The notes: generated from the letters alone by a model not told the origin. Counted from the first letter of the stretch, positions 1-9,045 are shown. The stretch is DNA of 33,338 nucleotides from Oscillospiraceae bacterium (GCA_016291435.1 JAEEXH010000027.1:1-33338); one strand, 5' to 3'. Made by a program: numbers and translations.

Positions 1-633
1 GCCCGGACCGACGATCTTGTCAACGCGCGGGATTGTGTCAGTGCCGTAGGCGAGTGCCGCGACAGCCTGCGCGCCGCCCATCAGGAAGATGCGGTCAACG
101 CCGCAGAGCGATGCAGCGACGAGAATATCCGGATTCGGCTTGCCGTCCTTGGCGGGCGGTGTGACCATAATCAGCTCCTTGACGCCTGCGATCTTTGCAG
201 GGATCGCGTTCATCAGGACAGAGGAAGGGTACGCTGCGGTGCCGCCCGGAACATAGAGTCCGACGCGGTGTAAGCCGCGCAGACGCTGACCGAGAATGAC
301 GCCGTCCTCGCGGGTGTTGCAGAAGCCCTGCTCCTTCTGGCGGTTGTGAAAATCGGAAATGTTTTCGATGGCATTCAGCAGCGCCTCGACAAACTTCGGG
401 TCGGCAGCCTCCAGCGCATCGGAGATGGTATCGGCATCGACCTCGAAGCACTCGGGGCACTTGCCGTCAAATTTCTCGGTATAGGCGCGGACAGCCTTGT
501 CGCCGTCTCTGCGCACATCGTCGAGGATCTGTGTCACGGTCTCAACGACCTTCGGATCGGGTGCGGCACTTCTGCTGCGAAGCTGTGCGAAAAATGCGGC
601 TTCGTCGGTGCCGTTGCAGCGGATGATCTGCAT
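1..633 (-). CDS. hisD: Histidinol dehydrogenase, N-terminal part (runs off the left edge)
   Basis: HisD oxidises L-histidinol to L-histidine in two NAD-dependent steps, the last reactions of histidine synthesis, in the cytoplasm. I translated this frame by hand: it begins MQIIRCNGTDEAAFF and continues with typical HisD segments, including LHRVGLYVPGGTAAYPSS, a MNAIPAKIAGV stretch, and MGGAQAVAALAYGT followed by KIVGPG at the window edge. About 211 residues are present, roughly half the usual length of about 430; the rest lies left of base 1. The ATG at 633 follows an AAGGAGG ribosome site located inside the end of hisG, with one base between the hisG stop and this start, so translation is probably coupled. 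It is the third gene of the hisZ-hisG-hisD operon. Identity is secure. Confidence 0.95.
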   Translation of the reverse strand, partial: MQIIRCNGTDEAAFFAQLRSRSAAPDPKVVETVTQILDDVRRDGDKAVRAYTEKFDGKCPECFEVDADTISDALEAADPKFVEALLNAIENISDFHNRQKEQGFCNTREDGVILGQRLRGLHRVGLYVPGGTAAYPSSVLMNAIPAKIAGVKELIMVTPPAKDGKPNPDILVAASLCGVDRIFLMGGAQAVAALAYGTDTIPRVDKIVGPG

Positions 634-634
634 A

Positions 635-1282
635 TCAGGTTTCCTCCTTGTTCTCAAAATAGCGCTCGATCTTCGTCACCAGCGTCTCGATCTCGCTCTG
701 CCGGAGCTTCATGCTGACAGAGTTTGCGATCAGGCGTGCGGAGATCGGGCACACATCTTCATATACTTCAAGCCCGTTTTCTTTCAGTGTCGTGCCGGTC
801 TCGACAATATCCACGATGCCGTCGGAGAGCTCCAGCAGCGGCGCGAGCTCCACGGAGCCTTCGATCTTCACAATATCAACATCCATGCCCTTTGCCTCAA
901 AGAAGCGGCGGGTCACATTCGGATATTTCGATGCGATGGTCTTGACGCCGTAGCCGGAATAGAAATCGGTGCCCTTCTTCACGGCGAGCGCGAATTTGCA
1001 GCGTCCGAAGCCGAGATCCAGCAGCTCATAGAATTTGCCCTGCATCTCAAGAATTGTATCCTTGCCGACGACGCCGAGATCACAGACACCGTGCTCGACA
1101 TAAGTGATGACGTCATTTGCCTTCGCAAGGACGCACTCAATGCTGCCGTCGCCGATCGGGAGAATGAGGCGTCTGCCCTTCTCGCGGACCTGCGTGCAGT
1201 CATAGCCGAGCTGCTCAAGCATCCCGACGGTGTCCTTTTCGAGCCGCCCTTTGGTGAGGGCAATGCGCAGCGGTCTAGTCAT
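635..1282 (-). CDS. hisG: ATP phosphoribosyltransferase catalytic subunit, short form
   Basis: HisG condenses ATP with PRPP to phosphoribosyl-ATP, the first committed step of histidine synthesis. The protein (about 215 residues) starts MTRPLRIALTKGRL and carries DLGVVGKDTI, FALAVKKG and the PRPP-binding stretch DIVETGTTLKENGL near residue 160. It lacks the C-terminal regulatory domain of long HisG, so it belongs to the short class that works only as a complex with HisZ, which is encoded directly upstream. A GTG at 1291 overlaps the hisZ stop and would add three residues, but it sits one base from the ribosome site AAGGAG; the ATG at 1282 lies ten bases from it and is the better start. The downstream hisD begins one base after the stop. 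Confidence 0.96.
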   Translation of the reverse strand: MTRPLRIALTKGRLEKDTVGMLEQLGYDCTQVREKGRRLILPIGDGSIECVLAKANDVITYVEHGVCDLGVVGKDTILEMQGKFYELLDLGFGRCKFALAVKKGTDFYSGYGVKTIASKYPNVTRRFFEAKGMDVDIVKIEGSVELAPLLELSDGIVDIVETGTTLKENGLEVYEDVCPISARLIANSVSMKLRQSEIETLVTKIERYFENKEET

Positions 1283-1287
1283 GGGTC

Positions 1288-2481
1288 TCACGCTCCTTCC
1301 GTAGTCTTCTCGATCGGCAGCACCGTGTCAATGCCGTGTGCTTCCGCGTAGGCTCTTGCTTCTGCGAGCGTTGCCGAGAGCGAATGCTCGACGACAAGCC
1401 CCTTTGCGCGCATGTTGGTCGCCGCCTCGACCGCGGCCGCCTCACAGCCCTCTGCCGCCCAGATCAGCACATTGCTCGGAGGGAGCGTGCCGGAGGGTGC
1501 ATCCTGCCGCTTGCTCAGCACCTTTGTCACGGCATCGACATTGACCGCAAAGCCGGTCGCGGGGACATCATAGCCGAACTCCGCAAGCAGATTGTCGTAT
1601 CTGCCGCCGGAGAGGATCTCCTCGCCGTATCCCGAGAGATAGCCGCGGAGAATCATGCCGGTGTAATAATCCGTGCGGTGCATCATGCTGAGATCGACGG
1701 AAACACGGTCTTTTCCGGCAAATTCCGCAACGGACTTCCAGAGCGCGTGCAGATCGTTCAGAATCGCGGTGAACGCATCGCCGGTTGAATATTTTGCCGC
1801 CTTCGCAAAGACCTCCTCGCCGCCGAAGAGCCGCGGCAGAATGCGCAGCGCCTTTGCCGCAGGAGAATCCGGGAGCGTGTCGAGCAGATCGCCGAGCGCC
1901 GGGAAGTTCTTGGACTCAATGCAGTCGCGGAGCTGCTCCTTTGCTGTCTCCGATGCCGGAAGCTGCTGCATCAGCACGCGGAACAGCGCCGCATTGCCGA
2001 GCTCAAGCTGATAATTCGGATCGAAGGAGCGCAGGGCATCGACTGCCGCCGCGATGACCTCCAGATCCGCCATGCGCGAATCGGAGCCGATCAGCTCAAT
2101 GCCTGCCTGTGTGATCTCATCGTCCCTGCCCTTCAGCGAGGGAGAGATCACATGGATGCTCTGATTATAATAGAGACGGAGCGGGAGTGTGCTCTCGCGC
2201 AGTCTTGTCGCACAGACACGCGCAATCGGGACGGTATTGTCGGGACGCAGGACAAGCAGTCTGCCCTTTGCGTCGGTGAGCTTATACATCTGCTCCTGCG
2301 GGAAGGGCTGTGCCTTGCGGTTGAAAACATCGTAGAATTCGAGTGTCGGCGTGATGATCTCGCTGTATCCGCGTGCGGAAAAGAGCGCATGCAGGCGGCT
2401 CTCGATGTCGCGCCGGAGCGTACACTCGGCGAAGAGGGAATCTCTTGTTCCTTCCGGGGTGATGCGGTCGTATTTGTTCAT
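1288..2481 (-). CDS. hisZ: ATP phosphoribosyltransferase regulatory subunit
   Basis: HisZ is a paralog of histidyl-tRNA synthetase that lacks aminoacylation activity and forms the regulatory half of the hetero-octameric short-HisG enzyme, giving histidine feedback control. The 397-residue protein shows the class II synthetase-like motif 1 region (GYSEIITPTLEFYDVF) and motif 2 region (YKLTDAKGRLLVLRPDNTVP), and near residue 275 a segment YYTGMILRGYLSGYGEEILS matching the HisS/HisZ ligand pocket with GGRYDNL. It lacks the C-terminal anticodon-binding domain of true HisRS, and the adjacent short hisG supports HisZ. The ATG follows AGGAG at six bases. It is the first gene of the his operon, 72 bases downstream of a predicted transcription start. 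Confidence 0.95.
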   Translation of the reverse strand: MNKYDRITPEGTRDSLFAECTLRRDIESRLHALFSARGYSEIITPTLEFYDVFNRKAQPFPQEQMYKLTDAKGRLLVLRPDNTVPIARVCATRLRESTLPLRLYYNQSIHVISPSLKGRDDEITQAGIELIGSDSRMADLEVIAAAVDALRSFDPNYQLELGNAALFRVLMQQLPASETAKEQLRDCIESKNFPALGDLLDTLPDSPAAKALRILPRLFGGEEVFAKAAKYSTGDAFTAILNDLHALWKSVAEFAGKDRVSVDLSMMHRTDYYTGMILRGYLSGYGEEILSGGRYDNLLAEFGYDVPATGFAVNVDAVTKVLSKRQDAPSGTLPPSNVLIWAAEGCEAAAVEAATNMRAKGLVVEHSLSATLAEARAYAEAHGIDTVLPIEKTTEGA

Positions 2482-2540
2482 AGGTTACTCCTCATATTTG
2501 AATGCGGAATGATGGATTCTCAGCAGCCTTGTATTCACTT

Positions 2541-2558
2541 TAGCTTGCTAACATGCTA
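2541..2558. promoter_or_regulatory. Imperfect palindrome over the his transcription start, candidate operator
   Basis: On the minus strand the sequence TAGCATG-TTAG-CAAGCTA is a near-perfect inverted repeat (one mismatch per 7-base arm), starting about three bases after the predicted -10 box of the hisZ promoter and so covering the expected start site. A TrpR/YerC-family repressor is a reasonable guess for a his operon in this phylum, but I cannot identify the binding protein from sequence. Confidence 0.35.
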
Positions 2559-2560
2559 CT

Positions 2561-2589
2561 ATATTACCATAATATCATAGAAAAGTCAA
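2561..2589 (-). promoter_or_regulatory. Sigma-A type promoter of the hisZGD operon
   Basis: Minus strand: -35 TTGACT (2589-2584), 17-base spacer, -10 TAATAT (2566-2561). The -35 box begins two bases after the polC stop codon, so the his operon has its own start rather than depending on polC read-through. The leader to the hisZ ATG is only about 72 bases, too short for a T-box. Confidence 0.75.
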
Positions 2590-2590
2590 G

Positions 2591-5500
2591 TCAGAAGAGG
2601 GAAAGCTGATTGGATTTCGGCAGGTCTTCCAAAGCACCGAGCGCATCCAGCGCATCTATTGTCGCTTTTGACGCACCGCTCTGCTCCTGCAATTCATCCA
2701 CGGAGATGAAATCGCCGTTCTGCGCGGTCTCATAGAGCTTCTCTGCCGCCTTTGTGCCGACGCCGTCAATCGCAGCAAACGGAATGCGCAGCTTGCCGTC
2801 CTCGACGCGGTAATTCGTCGCGTGCGACTTGCGGATATTCACCTGCAGGAAGAAGATCCCGCGAGACATCGCCTCATTGACGATGCGCAGGATATCCAGC
2901 AGGTCGCCCTCCTTCTTCGTGCGCTCCTTACCCTTTGCGGTCAGCTCGCGGATCCTGTCGCGCACCGCATCAACGCCCTCGCAGGCGAGCCTTGCATCGA
3001 AGTCGCCGCCGCGGATGGAGAAATAGGTCGCGTAGTATTCCAGCGGATGATAGAGCTTGAACCAGCCGAGCTTGATCGCCGCGGTGACATACGCCGCCGC
3101 ATGCGCCTTCGGGAACATGTACTTGATCTTTAAGCAGGAGTCGATATACCACTGCGGGACATCGTGGTCAAGCAGCATCTGAATGATCTCCGGCGTAAAC
3201 TGCTTCGGCGCCTTGCCCTTTCTCGTCCATTCCATGATCTGGAACGCCATTTTCGGCTCGACATGGTGATAGAGCAGATAGGTCATGATCGAGTCACGGG
3301 TACCGATGACATCCGAAATCGTACAGGTCTCGTTCGCGATGAGCTCCTGTGCATTGCCGAGCCACACATCCGTGCCGTGTGACAGACCCGAGATTTGCAG
3401 AAAGTCGGAAAAGAGCTTGGGCTTTGCATCGAGCAGCATGCCGATGGTGAAGTTCGTGCCCATCTCCGGGATGCCGAGCGAGCCGGTCTTGCAGAAGATA
3501 TCCTCTTCCGTGACGCCGAGCACCGAGCAGTCGGTACACATTTGCAGCACCTTCGGGTCGGTCGTCGGCACATCGGCGATCTTGATGCCGGTCATATCCT
3601 CGAGATGCTTGTAGAGCGTCGGGACAACATGCCCGAGCTCATCGAGCTTTAAGATAGTATCGTGCAGCTTGTGGAAGTCGAAGTGCGTCGTGATGATCAT
3701 TTCGGAATCGTCATCATCCGCAGGTTCACCCGGCTGCTGCACGGGCGTGAAGTCAAACACATCGAATTCCTCGGGGATAACGACCATGCCGCCCGGATGC
3801 TGACCTGTCGTCTTCTTGACGCCGACGCAGCCTGCGATCAGGCGGTTCATCTCGCTGTTGTTGACGGTGATGCCGCAGTCCTCAAGATAATGCTTGACAT
3901 AGCCGTATGCGATTTTATCCTGCACGCCGGAGATCGTGCCCGCCTTGAACACATTTGCTCTGCCGAAGAGCTCCTCCGTGTAGCGGTGCGATTCCGACTG
4001 ATACTCACTGGAGAAATTCTGGTCGATATCCGGCTCCTTGTCGCCGTCGAACCCGAGGAAGGTCTCGAACGGGATATCGTGCCCGTCGCGCTTCATATCG
4101 GTGCCGCATTCGGGGCAGTTCTTCGGGGGCAGGTCGAAGCCGGAGCCGACGGAGCCGTCCTCGATGAATTCGCTGTGCCGGCACTTCGGGCAGACATAGT
4201 GCGGCACCAGCGGATTGACCTCCGAGATGCCCGCCATCGACGCGACAAACGACGAGCCGACGGAGCCTCTGGAGCCGACGAGATAGCCGTGCTCCTCGGA
4301 ATGCGCGACCAGCTTCTGCGCGATCATGTAAAGCACCGAGAAGCCGTGCTTGCAGATCGACGAAAGCTCGCGGTCGAGGCGCTTCTGCACCAGCTCCGGC
4401 AGCGGGTCGCCGTAGATGGACTTCGCCTTGTCGGTCGTGATGCGGATGAGATCCTCCTCCGCGCCGGGGATGGACGGCGTGAATGTGCCCTTCGGGATCG
4501 CGTGGCAGCGGTCGATCTTGTCCGCGATGAGATTGGTGTTCGTGACGACAACCTCATACGCCTTGTCCGCGCCGAGATAGTCAAATTCCTCGAGCATCTC
4601 ATCGGTCGTGCGGAGATACAGCGGCGCCTGTCTGCCGGCATCATCGAAGCCCATGCCCGATTGCAGGATCTCGCGGTAAATGCCGTCCTTCGGATCCATG
4701 AAATGCACATCGCAGGTCGCGACGGTCGGGATGCCGAGGCTGTCGCCGATCTCAATGACCTTGCGGTTCAGATTGCGCAGGTCCTCTTCATTTTCGACGG
4801 TATAGCGGTCGCTGTCGATCATGAAGTGATTGTTTCCGAGCGGCTGGATTTCAAGGTAGTCATAGAAGGATGCGAGCCGTTTCAGCTCATCATCCGGCTT
4901 GCCCTCGACAATCGCCGAAAAGAGCTCGCCCGCCTCGCACGCACTGCCGTAGAGCAGTCCCTCGTGATGCTTCACGAGCAGCGATTTCGGGATCAGCGGT
5001 TTCTTATAAAAATAGTCGATCTGCGAATAGGACACGAGCCGGTAGAGATTCTTCATGCCGGTCTGGTTCTTCGCGAGAATGATCTGGTGATAGGATTTCA
5101 GCTTGCGCGGATCGACCGGCGGCAGCGCCGTGTTGAGGTCGCCGAGCGTCTGAATCCTGTCCTCTTTCAGAAGGCGCTCCATCAGCGTGAGATAGATCTT
5201 CGCCAGCATATAGGCATCGTCGGAGGCGCGGTGATGCTCAAACTTGCCGAGCTTCAGCTGCTTTGCGACCTGATCGAGCTTATGGCGTGCCATCTGCGGG
5301 AGCATCACGCGGCACATGACGAGCGTATCGAGCTTCACGAACGGATGCGAAAGCCCCTGCCGCGCCATGACATTGCGCATGAAAGCGCAGTCGAAATCGG
5401 CATTGTGCGCGATGAGCACGGGATTCTCTCCGCAGAATGCAAAGAACTGCTCAACGGCATCCTTCTCCTTCGGCGCGCCCGCGACCATCTCATCGGTGAT

Positions 5501-6946
5501 GCCGGTGAGCTCGGTGATCTTCTCCGGGATATGGCGCTCGGGATCGACAAAGGTATTGAAGCTGTCCACAATGCGCATGCCGCGGATCTTCACGGCGCCG
5601 ATCTCGGTGAGCCGGTCCTTCGATGCCGAGAGACCTGTGGTTTCGACGTCGAACACAATGACCTCGTCCTGCGGCGTGCGCGGGTCGGGACGGTCGATGA
5701 TATGCACCGCGTCAAGGTCGTTCACCACATACGCCTCGCAGCCGTAGATCACGCGGAAATCCTTCCATTTCGCGGTGGCGTTCATCGCTTCGGGGAACGC
5801 CTGCACCACGCCGTGGTCGGTGATCGCCATTGCACGGTGCCCCCACTCATGCGCACGGTTACAGAGCGCTTCGGCAGAATTGACCGCATCCATCGCGGAC
5901 ATGTTCGTATGCAGATGCAGCTCCACGCGCTTCACCGGCGCATCATCCGTGCGGCGCTCGGGCGTGTAGCTGTTGATCGCGGTCGGCTTGATTGTGATGT
6001 CGCGGTCATAGTCGTCATAGGATACCGCGCCGTAGATCAGCAGATTATTGCCCTTCTTGCAGTCGCCGAGCGGGAAATCCTTGAATTCCTCGGCGGTGAA
6101 AAACATCTTGACAAGCACGCTGCCCGTGTAATCGGTGACAGGGAAGGTCAGCAGCGTCTTGCCGCTTTTCAGCTCGCGTGATTCAGGTGACGCAAAGACC
6201 TCGACTGCAATGCAGTATTTCTTTGCGCCGCTGTCATAGACATTCTGCGAGCCTGCGACGGCTTCCGCAACGGACACCGGCTTTTCCTTGATGAGCCGCT
6301 TGTAGATGACACCGAGCGTCTTCTTGTCGGGCGCATCGGGGCGCACGGGCTTCACATCCGGGTCGAGATTGCTGAGCGACGAAAATGTCGGGGCTGCTTC
6401 CTTTTCGGCAGCCTTGTACTCCGGCATCGGTGCATCGGGGATCTCGGCTGCGGTCGCGGCGTGCTGCGCCTCGCTGACATGGTTTTCTCCCGCAAACTGC
6501 ACGCGGACGCCGAGCGAAAACATCGTCTGCACGGCGCGGGTGATCTCATTGCGGATATGCGTCTGCTCCAGAAGCTCCGCGCCGCCGTGCATGAGCCCGA
6601 TCGTGACCACACCGTCTGCATAGCTGAGCGCGGCATCGTCGAAAAAGCCGTTGATAACGGAATAATCGCGGCGCAGGAGTTGAAGCAGATCGGGCAGGAT
6701 CTCCACGGAAAAAGCCTCCGAGGGATAGCGCGCCAGAATGCGCACGCCCGCAAGCTCCAGCCGCGCAGCCAGCTCCTTCTCGACCGCCGTCAGCGTCTCA
6801 AAGGGGATATATGCCGGATATTCGGTGACAAAATACAGTCTTGAGCGGTCTTTGTTGGCAAGCACCTGCGTGAGCGTGCCCTGCATGACGCGCTCCGGCA
6901 GCTTTGTGCTGTATTCCCGCAGAAAGCTGTGCAAGGTTTGTGACAT
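2591..6946 (-). CDS. polC: DNA polymerase III alpha subunit, PolC type
   Basis: PolC is the main replicative polymerase of low-GC Gram-positive lineages, with its own 3'-5' proofreading exonuclease. The 1451-residue protein has the usual domain order: N-terminal domain (1-200), OB fold (about 225-325), split PHP domain starting ELHLHTNMSAMDA at 342, DEDD exonuclease from VFDVETTGLSASKDRLTEIG (431-450) to HHRASDDAY near 572, then the rest of PHP, a four-cysteine zinc finger (C919, C922, C944, C947) and the palm with catalytic aspartates in the DKEPDIDQNFS motif (D973, D975). The C-terminal helix-hairpin-helix region reads DGVGTKAAEKLYE. Length is normal for the family. The ATG follows AAAGGA at about ten bases. 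Upstream is a dockerin gene, 52 bases away; no strong promoter is visible between them, so it probably shares the ispG transcript. Confidence 0.98.
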   Translation of the reverse strand: MSQTLHSFLREYSTKLPERVMQGTLTQVLANKDRSRLYFVTEYPAYIPFETLTAVEKELAARLELAGVRILARYPSEAFSVEILPDLLQLLRRDYSVINGFFDDAALSYADGVVTIGLMHGGAELLEQTHIRNEITRAVQTMFSLGVRVQFAGENHVSEAQHAATAAEIPDAPMPEYKAAEKEAAPTFSSLSNLDPDVKPVRPDAPDKKTLGVIYKRLIKEKPVSVAEAVAGSQNVYDSGAKKYCIAVEVFASPESRELKSGKTLLTFPVTDYTGSVLVKMFFTAEEFKDFPLGDCKKGNNLLIYGAVSYDDYDRDITIKPTAINSYTPERRTDDAPVKRVELHLHTNMSAMDAVNSAEALCNRAHEWGHRAMAITDHGVVQAFPEAMNATAKWKDFRVIYGCEAYVVNDLDAVHIIDRPDPRTPQDEVIVFDVETTGLSASKDRLTEIGAVKIRGMRIVDSFNTFVDPERHIPEKITELTGITDEMVAGAPKEKDAVEQFFAFCGENPVLIAHNADFDCAFMRNVMARQGLSHPFVKLDTLVMCRVMLPQMARHKLDQVAKQLKLGKFEHHRASDDAYMLAKIYLTLMERLLKEDRIQTLGDLNTALPPVDPRKLKSYHQIILAKNQTGMKNLYRLVSYSQIDYFYKKPLIPKSLLVKHHEGLLYGSACEAGELFSAIVEGKPDDELKRLASFYDYLEIQPLGNNHFMIDSDRYTVENEEDLRNLNRKVIEIGDSLGIPTVATCDVHFMDPKDGIYREILQSGMGFDDAGRQAPLYLRTTDEMLEEFDYLGADKAYEVVVTNTNLIADKIDRCHAIPKGTFTPSIPGAEEDLIRITTDKAKSIYGDPLPELVQKRLDRELSSICKHGFSVLYMIAQKLVAHSEEHGYLVGSRGSVGSSFVASMAGISEVNPLVPHYVCPKCRHSEFIEDGSVGSGFDLPPKNCPECGTDMKRDGHDIPFETFLGFDGDKEPDIDQNFSSEYQSESHRYTEELFGRANVFKAGTISGVQDKIAYGYVKHYLEDCGITVNNSEMNRLIAGCVGVKKTTGQHPGGMVVIPEEFDVFDFTPVQQPGEPADDDDSEMIITTHFDFHKLHDTILKLDELGHVVPTLYKHLEDMTGIKIADVPTTDPKVLQMCTDCSVLGVTEEDIFCKTGSLGIPEMGTNFTIGMLLDAKPKLFSDFLQISGLSHGTDVWLGNAQELIANETCTISDVIGTRDSIMTYLLYHHVEPKMAFQIMEWTRKGKAPKQFTPEIIQMLLDHDVPQWYIDSCLKIKYMFPKAHAAAYVTAAIKLGWFKLYHPLEYYATYFSIRGGDFDARLACEGVDAVRDRIRELTAKGKERTKKEGDLLDILRIVNEAMSRGIFFLQVNIRKSHATNYRVEDGKLRIPFAAIDGVGTKAAEKLYETAQNGDFISVDELQEQSGASKATIDALDALGALEDLPKSNQLSLF

Positions 6947-6979
6947 AGCATTCAGATCCTTTCGGGGATGTCGGCATGG

Positions 6980-6994
6980 CCCGGATCATCCGGG
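6980..6994. other. Short palindrome between the dockerin gene and polC
   Basis: CCCGGAT-C-ATCCGGG is a perfect inverted repeat immediately after the dockerin-gene stop codon. No T-run follows on either strand, so it is not a convincing terminator; it could be an RNA processing or stability hairpin in the polycistronic message. Confidence 0.4.
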
Positions 6995-6998
6995 GAAA

Positions 6999-7955
6999 TC
7001 AGGAAAGCACGGCGAGCGTCCGTTTTGCAATGCTGAGATCTGCCGCATTGATCTTCTCATTGAAATCGTAATCCACGACATGCCAGAGGTTCAGATCACC
7101 GTCGCAGAGCAGATATTTTTGCAGCATCACAAGATCTGCTGCGGTAAACACGCCGTCATAATTGCAGTCGCCCATCACAAATGTGTTCGGCATTTCCAGC
7201 GAGCCCGGGTCGAGCACACCGTTCGCCAGTCCGATCCGGAAGACCTGTTCGCCGGTCCGGTTCTCGCGGATGGCACACACAGGGTCATCCGTGATCTCCC
7301 TGCCGGTCACCAGAGGGACCGAAACTGTCCAGCAGTCCAGCATGCCCTCCTCCCCTGCGAGATAATGCGCGGGGGTATCGGCGGTGATGAATTCGGTGAG
7401 CTTCGCCTCGGCGTTTCCCGTGAAATGCACGGCGGTATCGGAGCCGTGCGGTGCAGTCAGGATCAGCGCACGAAACGCTCTGCTCTCCCCCGCTGCGCCT
7501 TCATAGGAGGTCGCAAACTCGATGCTCTGGAAATACCAGTCAGTCTGCAGCGATTCGTTGAGGTAGGAATAGTATTTCCCCGTCCACACAGGATCCGTCG
7601 GGTCGCCGTCCGGGTCGGCATAGAGCGGTTCGACGGACACATAGCCGTCCTCCATCGTGACAAGATAGGTGTAGTATGTCACGGTCTCGTGATTCTCGCC
7701 CCAGAGCGGCACAGTCACGACGGAAAGCCCGTCCTCCCGCGGCATATAGCGCACGCAGGTTTCATCGAAATAGCTGAAATATGTCCCCTGTGTGCCGACA
7801 AAGAAAGCACCCGCCTTCGGGGAATAGAACACCGCCTCGCCGCCTGTCGCTTCATAACGCAGCGCGGGCGCATCCTCTGCCGAAGCAGGCAGCGGGAACA
7901 CGGCGGCGCACAGCATCAGTGCGGATGTGAATGCAAAGAGTCTTGTCTTTTTCAT
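6999..7955 (-). CDS. Secreted protein with C-terminal type I dockerin
   Basis: A 318-residue exported protein. Residues 1-26 are a clear signal peptide (MKK, hydrophobic core, cleavage after PASA). Residues 27-255 match no family I recognise; they are rich in aromatic residues (YYTYLVT, GTYFSYFDE) and look beta-rich. Residues 262-318 form a type I dockerin with two duplicated calcium loops: D263-N265-D267-D274 and D295-D297-N299-D306, both complete, each followed by a helix. A dockerin anchors a protein to a cohesin on a scaffoldin, so this is predicted to be a cellulosome or amylosome component, or a cell-surface protein held by a cohesin. No glycoside hydrolase catalytic motif was found. 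The ATG at 7955 follows AAGGAG at six bases; a longer in-frame start at 8060 lies inside ispG and has no leader sequence. It sits oddly between two housekeeping genes. Confidence 0.88.
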   Translation of the reverse strand: MKKTRLFAFTSALMLCAAVFPLPASAEDAPALRYEATGGEAVFYSPKAGAFFVGTQGTYFSYFDETCVRYMPREDGLSVVTVPLWGENHETVTYYTYLVTMEDGYVSVEPLYADPDGDPTDPVWTGKYYSYLNESLQTDWYFQSIEFATSYEGAAGESRAFRALILTAPHGSDTAVHFTGNAEAKLTEFITADTPAHYLAGEEGMLDCWTVSVPLVTGREITDDPVCAIRENRTGEQVFRIGLANGVLDPGSLEMPNTFVMGDCNYDGVFTAADLVMLQKYLLCDGDLNLWHVVDYDFNEKINAADLSIAKRTLAVLS

Positions 7956-7989
7956 AACAGTCTCCTTATGGGGGATAAAAGAAGGCAGA

Positions 7990-9027
7990 TCAGAGCTTCT
8001 CGATCTCCGCAAGCAGTGCCGTGACGATCTCGTTCTCCGGCACCTTGCGCAGCACCTCACCCTTTTTGAAGATCACCGCGCAGCCCTCGCCGCCCGCGAT
8101 GCCGATATCCGCCTCGCGTGCTTCGCCGGGGCCGTTCACGACGCAGCCCATGACCGCAACCTTGATATTCTTCTCACAGCCGCGGAGTGCCTGCTCGACC
8201 TCATTTGCGACCTCGATCAGGTTGATGCGCGTTCTGCCGCAGGTCGGGCAGGAGACAAGCTGCACGCCGCCGCGCAGTCCGATCGCCTTGAGGATATCCT
8301 GCGCCGCCGCGATCTCACGCACGGGGTCTGCCGTCAGCGAGACGCGGATGGTCTCGCCGATGCCGTCCAGCAGCAGCGAACCGATGCCCGCTGCCGACTT
8401 GATCAGTCCCATGCGCTCCGTGCCCGCCTCGGTCACGCCGAGATGCAGCGGATAGGGACACTGCTCTGCGGCAAGGCGGTAGCATGCGATCATGTTCTTC
8501 ACATTGGAGGATTTGATCGAGATGACAATATCATTGAAATCATATTTTTCGAGCAGCTTCGCGTGATTCAGTGCGGATTCGACCATTGCCTGCGGGGTCG
8601 GCCCGCCGTATTTCGCGAGCAGCTCCTTCTCGACAGAGCCGGAGTTCACGCCGATGCGGATCGGAATCTGCTTCTCGCGGCACTTGTCCGCAACCGCCTT
8701 GACGCGGCTCTCCTCGCCGATGTTGCCGGGATTGATGCGGATTTTGTCGATGCCGGCATCTGCGGCGGCAAGCGCGAGCTTGTAGTCAAAGTGAATATCG
8801 GCGACGAGCGGGATCGAAACCGCCTGCTTGATTGCGGGAATCAGCGCAACGGCGTCCATATTCGGAATCGCGGCACGGACAATCTCACAGCCCGCAGCCT
8901 CGAGCGCCTTCGCCTGTGCGACCGAGCCTGCGATGTCATCGGAGCGCGTGTTGAGCATGGACTGGATGTAGATATGCTTGCCGTCGAGCAGACATTGCCC
9001 GACCTTTACAGGATGCAGATTTCTCAT
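7990..9027 (-). CDS. ispG: 4-hydroxy-3-methylbut-2-en-1-yl diphosphate synthase
   Basis: IspG (GcpE) is the iron-sulfur enzyme of the MEP isoprenoid pathway converting MEcPP to HMBPP, which feeds the UppS made from the same cluster. The 345-residue protein has the TIM-barrel N-terminal half (RAAIPNMDAV, PLVADIHFDYKLA, KIRINPGNIG) and the C-terminal [4Fe-4S] domain with cysteines in SCPTCGRT and MGCVVNGPGE, followed by the conserved glutamate. Length is typical of the two-domain bacterial form. An AGGA ribosome site lies about ten bases before the ATG. It starts 18 bases after the last of four paralogous membrane-protein genes and ends 34 bases before the dockerin gene, so all are probably co-transcribed. 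Confidence 0.97.
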   Translation of the reverse strand: MRNLHPVKVGQCLLDGKHIYIQSMLNTRSDDIAGSVAQAKALEAAGCEIVRAAIPNMDAVALIPAIKQAVSIPLVADIHFDYKLALAAADAGIDKIRINPGNIGEESRVKAVADKCREKQIPIRIGVNSGSVEKELLAKYGGPTPQAMVESALNHAKLLEKYDFNDIVISIKSSNVKNMIACYRLAAEQCPYPLHLGVTEAGTERMGLIKSAAGIGSLLLDGIGETIRVSLTADPVREIAAAQDILKAIGLRGGVQLVSCPTCGRTRINLIEVANEVEQALRGCEKNIKVAVMGCVVNGPGEAREADIGIAGGEGCAVIFKKGEVLRKVPENEIVTALLAEIEKL

Positions 9028-9045
9028 GATGATACGTCCTTTCTC

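Noticed and set aside
2482-2590. T-box or histidine leader upstream of hisZ
   Set aside because: The promoter leaves only about 72 bases of leader, with no T-box sequence, no His-rich leader peptide and no terminator.
3662-6181. Very long open frame (839 codons) on the plus strand opposite polC
   Set aside because: It is fully antisense to polC, whose domains and catalytic residues are intact. The translated product is low-complexity, rich in Arg, His, Leu and Ala, as expected for the complementary frame of a GC-biased gene. No ribosome site or family motif is visible.
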